Positions 23,060 to 34,906 of a DNA stretch of 64,000 nt are shown one piece after another. The notes under the pieces are model-generated. The model searched no databases. It was not told the DNA's origin and saw only the letters and a program-made list of their open reading frames with translations. How positions within the stretch are numbered: the stretch's first letter is position 1; each line of letters opens with the position of its first letter. This DNA is from Salvia splendens (taxonomy: Eukaryota > Streptophyta > Magnoliopsida > Lamiales > Lamiaceae). The stretch spans positions 5,482,062-5,546,061 of the forward strand of contig NC_056051.1 in assembly GCF_004379255.2 (NCBI RefSeq). Reading direction: 5' to 3'. The position numbers and the translations under genes are program-made.

Positions 23060-25039
23060 ATTGACGATTTGATTTGCACTGCAAAACAGAGTATTTTACT
23101 ATTGTCATAAACTTATGTAAGAAGTTTGATTAGATTAACCATATAACTTTTCAAAATCTTACAACTGTAAAATTAAAATTTTGTACCCTCCAGAGGAAGT
23201 CAATACGCATTAAAATCTTACAATTTTACTGGTCACAACACCGACGAATAGTCCAGAGACCACAGAGTGGCATGGCCGCCTAATGTTGCCTAAGCAAGAC
23301 CATCTCTTTAGCATTACAGAGTCTCATTTCTACAACACACTCCCATAACAATGCTTATGTGCTGCTAACAAGATTAAGCTATCTCATAAATTCTGTGTGA
23401 ACTTCTGAATCTCGCAGTTTCTTAGGATTATTGTCCCCACAGAGCAGGTGGCGATAATATTCGAAACTACATTCTAGTTCATACTATTTATATTTGAGAA
23501 GTCCGCCCTCATGAACTTGCTATTTTCTTAGGATTATTGTCCCCACAGAGCAGGTGGCGATAATATTAGAAAAAGGCTTCATGAATTGCAGACCAATTGA
23601 TGGAGACCATATACAAACGTTGAGTTCATAATTATAGCTTAGATATTTGGGTTATGGTTTTTCTTTAATTATCCTTAGCCTTGAGGCAGTTGAAGGCTTA
23701 ATTAAATTCTGTTGGTATTTAATCTACCGGATAATTAAATCTTTTATTAATTGGTATCTTCCATTAGGAATTATTGTTCTAGAATTTAATTCTTATTCAT
23801 GTCTACTATAAGATATATCTAAAATAATTAAATTACTTAATTCTTAATAAGACATGAAAAATTAAATTCAAATTATTTCCATGTTCAAGATTAGGAAGAG
23901 ATATTATATTATTTAACGTATTGACACATATCTATCCTTATTAGGATCTTAGATATATAAACATTAGGAAACTATTATATTATTCTTATCTAAATCATCT
24001 AGGAATCAAAATAATATTATTTATTTCCATAGATATAGAAAATAATAAGATATTCCTTAAATCTAGATAAAATATTAGGAAACTATTAAATTATTCTCAT
24101 CCATATCTTCTAGGAATAAAATAATATTATTTAATTCCATAGATATAGATAATAATCAAAATATTCCTAAAATCTAGATAAATCTTCCAAAAAGATTTTA
24201 TTTCCATTAAATAATAATATTTTAATGATATCTTTTAATAAAATAATTAAATAATTATTAAAATAATTCTTCATCGTTATCTCATCGTACGAGGTTCGCA
24301 CGAACGATGAAAGACGAAAATCCGACGAGTTCGTCGTTGGATCACGACGCACATGGCGTCTCGGCCACAGGCGCGCAGGTGGCACGCCATCGTCTCGGCC
24401 AGCGGGTCGTCGCGGTTCGCCAGCGTCTCGGCCAGGACGTGCGCGGAGGCGCAGCTCCTCTCGACCAGCGGTGAGCATCTGTCGCGGCTTCTCGGCCCGT
24501 CGGGTGCCGACATCTCTCGGCCAGCGGCGCGCACGGTGGCGCGCCCGCTCTCGGCCAGTGTCTCGGCGCCCGTCTCGGACAACCAAGCCATCCGGCGGCG
24601 CGAGCTTCTCGGCAAGCGGCGCACACGGAGGTGCGCCCGCACTCGGCCTTCCGCCTAGGGTTGCGGCTCCCGGCGCCCAGTGTCTCGGTGGTTCAGTTAC
24701 GAGCCACCACACCACGCCAGCCACCATGTCGCTCTCGACGCAGGTGTGTCTGGGGCCAGCGGTCTCGGCCGACGGCGCGTGCGAGCCCTTGCTCGCCTGC
24801 GCGTCGCCCCGTGATCCCGGCTCCCCGGCTCCCACTATCTCGACATCCCTATCTCGATCGCACGTCTCGTACAATCGAGTAATTCAAGTTCTTGATTCGA
24901 TAGTTCTTGAGTTCACCATGCATAATAAATTAAACAAAACACCAAGATCATGCTTCGCAATCAAATAATACATGCATACATGAATTTCGCGAAATTTAAA
25001 TCCAAATAATCAGAGCCAAAGACTGGCTCTGATACCAAC
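23060..25039 (-). other. Element III 5' leader with AT-rich block and GC-rich repeat block
   Basis: About 2 kb separates the primer site from gag, which is long for a copia element. Two copies of a roughly 41-bp sequence starting TTTCTTAGGATTATTGTCCC lie about 112 bp apart (23417 and 23529). Positions 23700-24260 are very AT-rich. Positions 24280-24860 are very GC-rich and built from degenerate TCTCGGCCAGCGG-type units. Long frames there on both strands are a by-product of composition. This block may be captured host DNA or an expanded minisatellite. Confidence 0.6.
24340..24800. repeat. Degenerate TCTCGGCC minisatellite-like block
   Basis: At least ten copies of CTCGGCC or near variants (CTCGACC, CTCGGCA) recur at irregular intervals, often followed by AGCGG. 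The block is sharply GC-rich between AT-rich flanks. I see no conserved reading frame shared between units. Confidence 0.55.
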
Positions 25040-26506
25040 TGAAGGGGCTGGCAGCGGAAGCGTGCGTAACATAACGGATCACATGAATTTGATCTTTTTA
25101 GCAGATTATTTAGACAAAATCTATTCGTGTAATTATCACATGTATCATGTTCATAACTTGAATTAAAACATGCTTTAGCACATTAAATTCCTAAAACATG
25201 TTTACTACGGAATTAGCCAATTTACCTCGTTGATTCAATCAAGAATCGATGATGGCTTGCTCCGTCTCCACGTGAAGATCTTCAATACAAGACCTCGGAT
25301 CTTCTGACTGGTGTCCCGGACTATACGCTGATATTTGTGTGGGCAAATCTCACCAACGTACTAGGACTCGAATAGTGGAAGACAGAACTCAGCTCACAGA
25401 GGAGAGCACAATTTTCGAAAATTCTCTTAAAGGAGGGGGACGAAAATTTTATGAATAAATTGTTGTGTTTTCTGTCTCCTTTATTCTCCTATTTATATAA
25501 GTCACATATTGGGCCCAGTCAGGGATCTAAGGAAGAATCTGGAACATGCCTCACCCAATTAGCTTTTTACTAATTAAATTGAACCCACAATTTAATATAA
25601 GCTTATATTGGAATATTACGAGCAGCCACTACAGAAGTAATATTGCACTGCCTTCCAAATCCGAAATTACAAGTATTCCGGGTTTCCTTTAATTATATTT
25701 GATTTATTTCCCGCGCTTAAGATGGAAACATCCATTAATTAATTAATGTCTGCTATAGACTTAATTAATTAACATATTTCGAATTCCAAGAGTGGACTTA
25801 GCAAGAAACTCTTATTTATTATTCATAGAGTAATCAAACTCCAACTAGCTAGGTTCCGAATAATAAAACCTCGTTTCGAGCTCCTCTTGTGGATGTTATC
25901 AAACGAGACTCTCCTCGCGCACGTTTCAACATAATAGCAATCCTAGCACCTCTAGATAATGATCACCACTACCCAATATACCTGGATCGTTGGGTTACGA
26001 AAAACTCGCACCTTTGGTAAGTCAAAGTAGTGGATACTCAATATCGTATGCTCAAAGCTAACGTACATTGATTAAGAAATTAATTCTCAAGACCTCGTCT
26101 TTCAGTAGATAGCATAAAGACTCGTCTTGCTGTTAGATCCATTCAGTGCTATACCACACCAACGTCATCTTATTTCAATAAGGTTTAGAAATAATCGGAC
26201 TGACATTGCAACCTTTCGCGATAGGTAGTTTAGGTCTATCTAGGTTGTGAAATTCTTATTTTTCTTTGTTTAGAACTGACCGTGTTACCTTAAATTGGAC
26301 GACGCCCACAACCGGTCTACTAAAACAAAGACTTAGACTTTATTACGTTTGCTCATACATTTAAATATGCAATAAACAACCATTAAATGTAAAACATAAC
26401 AACATTATGACAAAAATAATCTGTTGCATTTATTGAAAAATAACCATTAGAGTTTTACAGTATCCAATCACTCGAAAGGTGATTTCTAGTATACAAAACC
26501 CTAACA
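25040..26506 (-). repeat. Element III 5' LTR
   Basis: This 1467-bp LTR is upstream in the minus-strand orientation. It is directly followed, on the minus strand, by the initiator-Met primer site at about 25025-25039. It has the same ends as the 17566-19027 copy. Confidence 0.88.
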
Positions 26507-27160
26507 GATCTCGATCTCGATCTTGATCTTGGATCTTGGCAATTGGTCTTTGGGTGGTCTTTGGGCTTGGTGCTTGGCCCAAACTATTCTTTTTAGACCA
26601 CCGCCGAGTCAGCAATCTAAGTGGCTTGTTACGTCGTCAAGCGAGGCACAGTCACGGCTGCCACGTGAGAAATCCACACGCTCCACACGCGAATGACACA
26701 CTCCTTTCACACGCTTGTAACCGCCATCGGTTACGAATCTGCCATGATGAGCCTTCATGGCTTGGTTGACCCTGCATGGTGGCTTGGCCTATAAATAGGC
26801 TAGCCATACCACTACATTAGAACACACATACAAGCATTCTCTGCATAAGCTCTCTCACTCTCTCTGCATTGTCCATCTGTCGCCCTCTCTCCTCTATCCA
26901 GTTCGCCGGAGCTCTGCTGATTGCGGTGCTGCATCAAAAGAGACGTAGTCGTTTTACCTTTGGGGACGACACGCCAAACCGAGAGCACTACCGGGGCGTA
27001 TCTCGTCTTGCGGGAAGAGGCCTCCTCGACTCGGCTATCATACCATACTGGTTTAGTTGTTTCGATTTCTATTGTAATTTCATTAGTTCAGTTTCTCCTT
27101 TTCTTTCTTTTGGGTTGTACTACGCCCTACTGTTATCTCTTGTAATCCCAGAAACCAACA
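26507..27160 (+). repeat. Middle LTR, 3' part
   Basis: This is the rest of the middle copia LTR after the nested element, resuming with the duplicated GATCT and ending CAGAAACCAACA. It contains the TATA box CTATAAATAG (26789-26798) and a local duplication of GGTCTTTGGG near 26545. Together with 17098-17565 it restores a full-length LTR. Confidence 0.85.
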
Positions 27161-27250
27161 ATCGCAAGACGAGATATACCTTGCCTTTGAAGGAATTTGG
27201 ACCACTAAACAGAACTAAAACTTTCGAAACTTTAAACACCTTTGCTGGGG

Positions 27251-30200
27251 ATGACGACTGAATCCAACACCGCTGCTGCCACCACCACCACCGCCATTTC
27301 CTCCTCCATGGCCACCACTGGACCTGTCGACACTTCATCGATTCCGTCGATGATGCGAACCCCTGGGTTCTATCCATCTTCATCAACAACCCCTTGGGTG
27401 TATGTTAACACCCATGGGCTCACTGGTGGATCCACCTCGAGTGGATTGGTTGGTTCCACTTTTAGTGGTTCCTTCGGATCCTTTAATGGATCGAGTGCTG
27501 GGGCCTTCGGGTCTCACACGAATGCTGGGGCCCTCGGGTCTCATGCGGGTGCTAGTCCCTTCGGGGATAGTGCGACCATGGCGGGCTCTATGCCCAACAT
27601 GAATGGTGGGGGCTCTATGCCCAACCACGTTGTTGGCTCCTTCGGGGGCAACGGAATTGGTTCCTTCCATGGACCAAGTTCGGCACCTTTGGCACCAAGA
27701 ATGATGCCACCTGCCGAGAAACCACCCAAGTTTGGAGGATCTGACTTCAAGAGGTGGTACCAAAAGATGTTGTTCTACTTGACAACATTGGGCGTCGCCA
27801 ACTTCCTCACGGAGAACGAGCCGCCCGTGCCAAGTGACCAAGAGACTAGGCTCGAAGTCATGGCGGACTATGAGGCTTGGAGGAAAGGAGATTATCTTTG
27901 TAAAAATTTCATTCTAAGTGCTTTAGATGATAGTTTGTACAATGTATACTCCAATGTAACCACATCTAAACAAATGTGGGAAAGCCTAGAAAAGAAATAT
28001 AGCATAGATAATGCTGCAGGGACTGAACAAGTTGTAGCATCCAAATTTATGGACTACAAGATGGTCGACTCTCGACCCATCATGGAGCAAGTCCAAGAGC
28101 TCCAAATGATCATCCACTCATTAGTGGCTGAAGGGATGACCTTGCCCGACAAATTCCTAATGTGCACGATCATTGACAAACTTCCTCCTAGTTGGAAGGA
28201 CTTCAAGAGCTATCTTAAGCACAAGCGAAAGCAGATGACCCTTGAAAACTTGATCGTGAAGTTGCGCATTGAGGCTGATGTGCGCAAAAGCGACCAAAAG
28301 GCTAAGGGGTTCACCCCACTTGAAGCCAAAGCCAATCTGTTGGAGCGGGGCGGTCACTCCAACAAACGCCCTCGCCCAAACCGTCCAAATGACAAAGGGA
28401 AGGGCAAGCAGCCTTCAAAGAAGTTTGAAGGCGACTGCTACAATGTGGCAAACAAGGCCACTTTGCTAAAGACTGCCGCAGCAAGAAGAAGAAGCCGGCT
28501 GCCCACGTCGTTGAGAAGGAGTTCAAGGACTGGGATGAAAACGACCTCATTGCTGTGGTCACCGAAGATGTTAACCTTGTGGATAATAAGGGTGGCTGGT
28601 ACATCGACACCGGCGCTACTGCTCATGTCTGCTCAGATAGGAGCAAGTTTGCCTCCTACACGGCTGTTGAAGGGAGGAAAATCAACATGGGGAATCAAGC
28701 ATCGTCCGAAATCCTCGGCGTTGGTAACGTGATTCTCATGATGACGTCTGGCGTCACGATCACTTTGAAGGATGTGCTGCATGTCCCGGACATCCGCAAG
28801 AACCTAGTATCAGGATCAATACTAGTTAATAAGGGGTTTAAACTTGTATTTGAGTCTGATAGGTTTACTTTGTATAAGTTTGGAAAATCCCTCGGAAAAG
28901 GTTATGTAACCGATGGGTTTTTCAAGCTTAGTGTGGCAACTCGCAGTGTTGCAAAGCCTTTGGCTAATAAAAATAAAGCATCTACTTCCTCTTACTTGAC
29001 TGAGTGTTCAAATTTGTGGCATTGTAGATTGGGACATGTAAATTCAAAAGCCATTAAAAGATTAGTAAATTTAGATTTACTAAAGGCTAATGAATTGGAT
29101 ATCCAAGATAAATGTGAAATTTGTTTTGAAGCAAAAATGACTAAGTTGCCGTTTCACTCGGTTGAACGAAGCACAAAACCCCTTGAATTAATTCACACGG
29201 ACGTATGTGATTTAAAGATGGTGCAAACTAGAGGTGGTAAAAAGTACTTTATCACTTTCATAGAAGATTGCACAAGGTATTGCTACATTTATCTTTTAAG
29301 AAGTAAAGATGAAGCAATAGAAGCGTTCAAAAATTATAAGAACGAAGTTGAGAATCAACTTGGTTGTAAAATCAAAACGATTCGAAGCGATAGAGGAGGC
29401 GAATATGTAGCCCCGTTTGAGGAATTATGCAACGAAAGTGGTATAATCCATCAAACGACTGCACCATATTCACCACAATCTAATGGTGTTGCAGAACGCA
29501 AAAATCGAACTCTAAAAGAGATGATGAATGCACTGCTTCTGACTTCAGGATTACCACATAACATGTGGGGGGAAGCTGTTTTAACAGCCAACTATATCTT
29601 GAATAAGATCCCTCTCAAAGGAATAGATGTCACTCCTTATGAGTTGTGGAAGAGAAGGAAGCCATCCTACAAATACCTCAAAGTGTGGGGGTATTTGGCA
29701 AAGGTGATGGTTCCTCCGCCCAAAGAAGTTACAATCGGACCTAAGACGGTTGATTGCATCTTCATTGGATATGCACTTAACAGTAGTGCATATCGATTTG
29801 TTGTTCACAAGTCTGAAATATCGACTATCACAGTAGGAACAACAATTGAGTCGAGGAATGCTGTATTTCTCGAAAATACATTTCCTTGCAAAGACAAGGA
29901 AAAAGTCTCAACCAATTCTGAGACAAGAATTGAAGAAGCCACTAGTGCTAAACCAGTGGAAGAAGAAGCCACTAGTTCTAAATCAGCGGATGCGGAACCT
30001 GAATCGCGCAAACGTGCAAGGCCCGATCCAAAAGATACAGTACTAAGACGTGGTAATAGAGTCAGAACACCAAAAACTTTTTTGCTTTCATGTTGGATGA
30101 AGAACCAACATCGATAAAAGTAGCCTTTGCTGGCCCAGACGGGCTGCATTGGAGAGAAGCTGTTCAAAGCGAAATTGATTCAATTTTGCTAAACCACACT

Positions 30201-31643
30201 TGGGTGTTGGTAGATCTACCTGAAGGTGCGAAACCTCTAGGTTGCAAATGGGTACTTAAAAGGAAATTTAAGGCCGATGGAACAGTGGATAAGTATAAAG
30301 CCCGATTAGTAGTAAAGGGTTTTAAACAAAAGGAAGGACATGACTTCTTCGATACCTATTCACCTGTAACAAGGATTACATCTATCCGAGTGCTTCTCGC
30401 TATTGCTGCATTGCACAATCTTGAGATTCATCAAATGGATGTAAAGACCGCGTTTCTAAATGGTGAACTAGAAGATGAAATCTATATGGAACAAGCCGAA
30501 GGGTTTGTAGTACCTGGACAAGAGAAAAAGGTATGCAAGCTAGTAAAATCTCTATATGGATTGAAACAAGAGACATTGCAGTGGCACTTGAAGCTTGATA
30601 ATGTGATGTTATCAAATGGGTTTAAAATCAACGAGTGTGACAAATGTGTCTACATCAAGAGCACTAATAACGGCCATGTTATAGTGTGTTTATACGCTGA
30701 TGATATGTTAGTCTTGGGTAGTAACACTCAAGTAATTAACGATACAAAGGCCATGTTAAAGAGAAACTTTGACATGAAAGACATGGGTCTAGCCGATGTA
30801 ATTCTTGGAATAAAGATTCTAAGAACGTCTGATGGAATCATCTTAACACAATCACATTATGTTGAGAAGATATTGAATAAATTCAAAGCCTATGATGGCG
30901 CGCCAGTTAAGACTCCAATTGAACTCGACGTTCACTTCAGCAAAAACAAAGGCGAGCCTGTTGCACAAGAAGAGTATGCACGGGTCATCGGGTGCATTAT
31001 GTACTTGACTAATTGCACTCGACCTGACATTGCTTGTGTCGTGAACAAGTTGAGTCGTTACACGAGCAATCCAAGCAAAGAGCATTGGAGAGCTCTTGTG
31101 AGGGTTTTGAGATATTTAAAACATACTCAAAATCTTGGGCTACACTTCTCGAGATACCCCCCGGTACTTGAAGGGTACTGTGATGCCAATTGGATATCCG
31201 ATAATAGAGACTCACTTTCAACAAGTGGATACGTCTTTACTATTGGGGGTGGTGCTGTATCTTGGAAATCCACAAAACAGACATGTATAGCCCGATCAAC
31301 AATGGAATCGGAGTTCATTGCCTTAGATAAGGCTGGTGAGGAAGCCGAGTGGCTTAAGAACTTCCTTGAAGACATTCCATGTTGGTCTAAACCAGTGCCA
31401 CCAGTGCTAATCCACTGCGATAGCCAAGCGGCTATTGGAAGGGCAAACAATGGTTTCTATAACGGTAAGTCTCGACATATACGTCGACGACATAACACCG
31501 TGAGACATTTGATCACAACTGGCGTGATTACAATTGACTATGTGAAGTCAATAGATAATCTAGCGGATTCGCTAACCAAAGGGTTAAACCATGATCAAAT
31601 GAACAAGTTGCTAGAGGGAATGGGTTTGAAATCCACAAACTAA
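27251..31643 (+). pseudogene. Copia unit II gag-pol, three frames
   Basis: Gag starts at 27251 (MTTESNTAAA). It carries about 100 Gly/Ser-rich residues with SFG/AFG motifs, then FKRWYQKMLFYLTTL. A single-base deletion near 28442 destroys the zinc knuckle (intact in unit I) and shifts the frame. The next frame contains protease (DTG at 28606-28614), [10 protein letters not shown], and integrase with HTDVCD, SDRGGEY and NGVAERKNR. It ends at 30117 after a T run near 30080. The last 517 codons (30090-31643) encode reverse transcriptase and RNase H. The active-site motif is YADD (30693-30704), where unit I has YVDD. The T-run shift is shared with unit I. This unit is otherwise the better preserved of the two. 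Confidence 0.9.
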
Positions 31644-32165
31644 AGAATTATTATAGTGGTAACCCAACCATGATGACTGGAGATCCCAAGAACTTGGTTC
31701 AAAGGGACAACTAAGCTATGAGAGTTCATGAGAAACACTCAACTATATCTATTCCCTAGAGAGCAATAGAGTGTTGGAGAACTTGCCTAGTGGTAAAGGC
31801 TAAGTCTATGACTTTTAATGGTTCTTAAGGATCTCAAAGAGATGGAGTTCTCAAAGAGACCAAGTATGGCAAGGTACTTGACTAAGAATCACCTATGTAA
31901 GTGTGAAGTGTGGTCGCTTCATAAAACGCACAAACGTGAGAACGGATGAGGTTGAGGTGTTTAAGCATTAACACCATTGTCTCGGTGCACGCCGTGGGGG
32001 ATTAGTTCAAAGCATCGCCCTACTAAGCCGCCTGTGTATCCGATGGTGTCGACTATGGAAGGTTCAAGGCCAACAACTACCTATCCTTATGCTTATATAC
32101 CTCTCGAGGGTTGAGCTTGTGTCTGCATGCATATGCATTTGGCTATTTCCACTCATGTGGGGGAT

Positions 32166-33272
32166 TGTAAAAATCATGGATTAAATATGTCCGGTCAATG
32201 GATTTTGACCAAATAATAAATGTGACAAGACATTTAAATTTGTGAAATTAAATGACATAGCGTCGATCTACATTTTACGTAGATAAATGTAGTATATTCA
32301 CTTTCTCAAATCCGATTTCCGATGAGTGAGAAATAGTGGATTAAAGTTGGGCATAATTAGCTTTTAATTAAAGCTTGGAGTTGGAGCTTAGGGAATAATT
32401 AACTAGTGTTAATTATCCCACATTGGAGGATTAACACATCTTTTAATGTGTATAAATTAAGTGACTTTATGTTACTTAATAATTATAGTGGACCAAGATG
32501 GGTGAAAGAGCCCACACGCGCGCACACGCGCGCGCCGCCGCCGCCCGCCCGCCCGAGCCCGTGCCCGTGCTCGTGCTCGTGCTCGCGGGCCGCGGGCCCG
32601 GGCCCGATCCCGATCCCGATCCCGATCTTGATCTTGATCTTGATCTTGGATCTTGGCAATTGGTCTTTGGGCTTGGTGCTTGGCCCAAACTATTCTTTTT
32701 AGACCACCGCCGAGTCAGCAATCCAAGTGGCTTGACATGTCGTCAAGCGAGGCACAGTCACGGCTGCCACGTGAGAAATCCACACGCTCCACACGTGAAT
32801 GGCACACTACTGCCACACGCTTGTAACCGCCGTCGGTTACGAATCTGCCATGATGAGCCTTCATGGCTTGGTTGACCCTGCATGGTGGCTTGGCCTATAA
32901 ATAGGCTAGCCATACCACTGCATTAGAACACACATACAAGCATTCTCTGCATAAGCTCTCTCCCTCTCTCTGCATTGTCCTTCTGTCGAAGCTCTGCCCT
33001 CTCCTCTATCCAGTTCGCCGGAGCTCTGCTGATTGCGGTGCTGCATCAAAAGAGACGTAGCCGTTTTACCTTTGGGGACGACACGCCAAACCGAGAGCAC
33101 TACCGGGGCGTATCTCGTCTTGCGGGAAGAGGCCTCCTCTACTCGGCTATCATACCATACTGGTTTAGTTGTTTCGATTTCTATTGTAATTTCATTAGTT
33201 CAGTTTCTCCTTTTCTTTCTTTTGGGTTGTACTACGCCCTACTGTTATCTCTTGTAATCCCAGAAACCAACA
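32166..33272 (+). repeat. Copia composite right LTR
   Basis: The 1107-bp LTR runs from TGTAAAAATCATGG to CAGAAACCAACA and is followed by the target duplication ATTTA (33273-33277). The TATA box is at 32895-32904. Its variable tract has more GATCTT units than the left LTR. At several sites where the middle LTR has private changes it agrees with the left LTR. Confidence 0.88.
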
Positions 33273-33277
33273 ATTTA

Positions 33278-33826
33278 CAAATAGTCAAATACTATCTTCA
33301 TTCCTTGGTAGTTTGAAATAAATTAGACAACTCACAAATTTTATCCAAAGTAGGTCCAGTGGAAAGATAGAGAAAAATCTTAAAAATTTATGATTTTTAG
33401 TTTTTACTATCGCTCTTAAAGGTGCGTGACGAACACAAATTTATTATTTCCCTTCTAAAATTTATATCCATCAAAGAAACACAAGGAATCAAACTATAAT
33501 ACTCCCTAATATATCCATTATTAAAGTTACGTGATGAATAAAGTTTATCATTTTTCTAGCATTTTGCCCTTTTAAAATTCATATCCATCAAAATTAATCA
33601 AACTAGAATAATTCTTCCGTCTATGATTAATTGGCATTATTTGACCAGCATCGGATTTTTAAAAAATATAGTAAAAAATAGATTAAAAAAATATAGTAAA
33701 AAATAGATGAAAATAAGTTAATGGAATATGAATTCATTACCAAAACTAATTAAAAGTACAAAACTCATTGGTCTCTAATTTGAGTGAAATGAGTTTGTGG
33801 AGTGAAAGGAGTAACACTCCCTAATA
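33278..33826. other. AT-rich intergenic DNA with imperfect tandem repeats
   Basis: A unit of about 105-110 bp starting AAAGGTGCGTGACGAA (33419) recurs as AAAGTTACGTGATGAA (33525), with matching ATCCATCAAA further on. A 27-bp unit, AAAAAATATAGTAAAAAATAG plus a few bases, is repeated at 33660-33712. No gene is visible. Confidence 0.5.
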
Positions 33827-34027
33827 CTCCCTCCGTCCCAAGGAAGATGACCTATTCCTTGAGCGGCACGAGTTTTATGCAGTTTTATTTTATGTGTTAA
33901 GTGTTGAAAGTAAAGTAGAGAGATGAGATAAAATAGACATAAAATGTGTTTCCATTTATAGTAATGAGTCTTCTTGAATGGGACAAAGCAAAAAGGAAAG
34001 TGGGTCATCTTAGTGGGACGGAGGGAG
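33827..34027. mobile_element. Stowaway MITE
   Basis: The 201-bp element has ends CTCCCTCCGTCCCAAGGAAG and CATCTTAGTGGGACGGAGGGAG, flanked by TA at 33825-33826 and 34028-34029. It is well preserved. Confidence 0.88.
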
Positions 34028-34036
34028 TATAAAATA

Positions 34037-34900
34037 GAGTGAACTACGCAAATGGTCCCTGAACTATGCGTTTTGTACGCAAATTGTACCTAAACTTTCA
34101 AAATATCGTGGGTAGTCCCTGAACTAAGGTGTAATCACATTTTTTATTCTTTTTCACCATTCATCATAATTTTGCACCTAAAATGCCCCCCAAGGCATGA
34201 AGAGCATTTTTAGACTTTTATATCTAGGTACTGGATTTGATTTTTTCTTTATCTTTCTCTGAGTACTAAATATGATATTTTTTATAGTTTGAGTAGCTAA
34301 AATGATATTATTCATTTCACTTTTTCAATCACTTTATATCATATCTTCTTTCTCTCTCTTTCTCTAAAAATTTTAGGGAATAAAAAATTAAAATAAAAAA
34401 TACACTATAAAGTTCTTAAATATGGAATAAAATTTAAAATTAAAAATTTAATTATCAAAATAAATTTTAGCTAAATTTAATTTGATTCTGATTCAATAAT
34501 TTTTTAATATTAAATATTATGATTAATTAAAAATTGAGAATTTAGTTTAATTAAAAAAATTAATTTTTAATATTAAATAAATAATCAAATCACAATAAAA
34601 ATTAAATTTTGCAACAAATTATTTTTAAAATTAAATTTATAATTTTGATTTTTTAATTAATATATTTAAGAATTTCATACTAATTTTTTATTTTAATTTT
34701 TATAATTAATACCTAGATATGAAAGTCCAAAATGTCCTTCATCCCTTGGGGGCATTTTTGGTGCAAAATTGTGATGAATAGTGAAAAAGTATCAAAAATG
34801 TGATTACACCTTCAGAGACTACCCACGGTATTTTTAAAGTTTAGATATCATTTGCGTGCAAAACGCATAGTTTAGGGATCATTTACGTAGTTCACCCTGC
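34037..34900. mobile_element. Long-TIR MITE (Mutator-like type suspected)
   Basis: Left and right arms of roughly 200 bp are inverted copies. The left arm starts GAGTGAACTACGCAAATGG and the right arm ends TTTACGTAGTTCACCCTGC. Matching internal landmarks include TGCGTTTTG/CAAAACGCA and GTGTAATCAC/GTGATTACAC. The centre is almost pure A/T. AAAATA at 34031-34036 and 34901-34906 may be the target duplication, although shorter than the usual 9-11 bp of Mutator-like elements. There is no coding capacity. Confidence 0.65.
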
Positions 34901-34906
34901 AAAATA

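Larger units (their letters stand above)
17566..26506 (-). mobile_element. Nested Ty1/copia element III
   Basis: This 8941-bp element is on the minus strand. Its LTRs are at 17566-19027 and 25040-26506, about 1.46 kb, starting TGAAGGGGCTGGCAGCGG and ending AACCCTAACA on the plus strand. The target duplication is GATCT (17561-17565 and 26507-26511). The primer site next to the 25040 LTR reads TTGGTATCAGAGCC on the minus strand, matching initiator-Met tRNA. A polypurine tract (AAGTGGGAGAT on the minus strand) abuts the 19027 end. Gag-pol is recognisable but broken. It inserted into the repetitive GATC tract of the copia composite's middle LTR, so it is younger than the tandem array. Confidence 0.92.
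9671..33272 (+). mobile_element. Three-LTR tandem Ty1/copia composite
   Basis: The order is LTR (9671-10778), internal unit I, middle LTR (17098-17565 plus 26507-27160), internal unit II, right LTR (32166-33272). The LTRs start TGTAAAAATCATGG and end CAGAAACCAACA, about 1.11 kb each. One ATTTA target duplication flanks the whole array (9666-9670 and 33273-33277). The shared middle LTR and the single outer duplication point to recombination between LTRs of one original insertion rather than two insertions. The copia order protease, integrase, reverse transcriptase, RNase H is visible in both units. Later insertions are a solo LTR in unit I and another copia element in the middle LTR. Confidence 0.9.

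Noticed and set aside
24167..24968. Long open frames on both strands in a GC-rich block (up to 235 codons)
   Set aside because: They overlap on both strands, follow the TCTCGGCC repeat composition, have no recognisable domain, and lie in the leader of element III.
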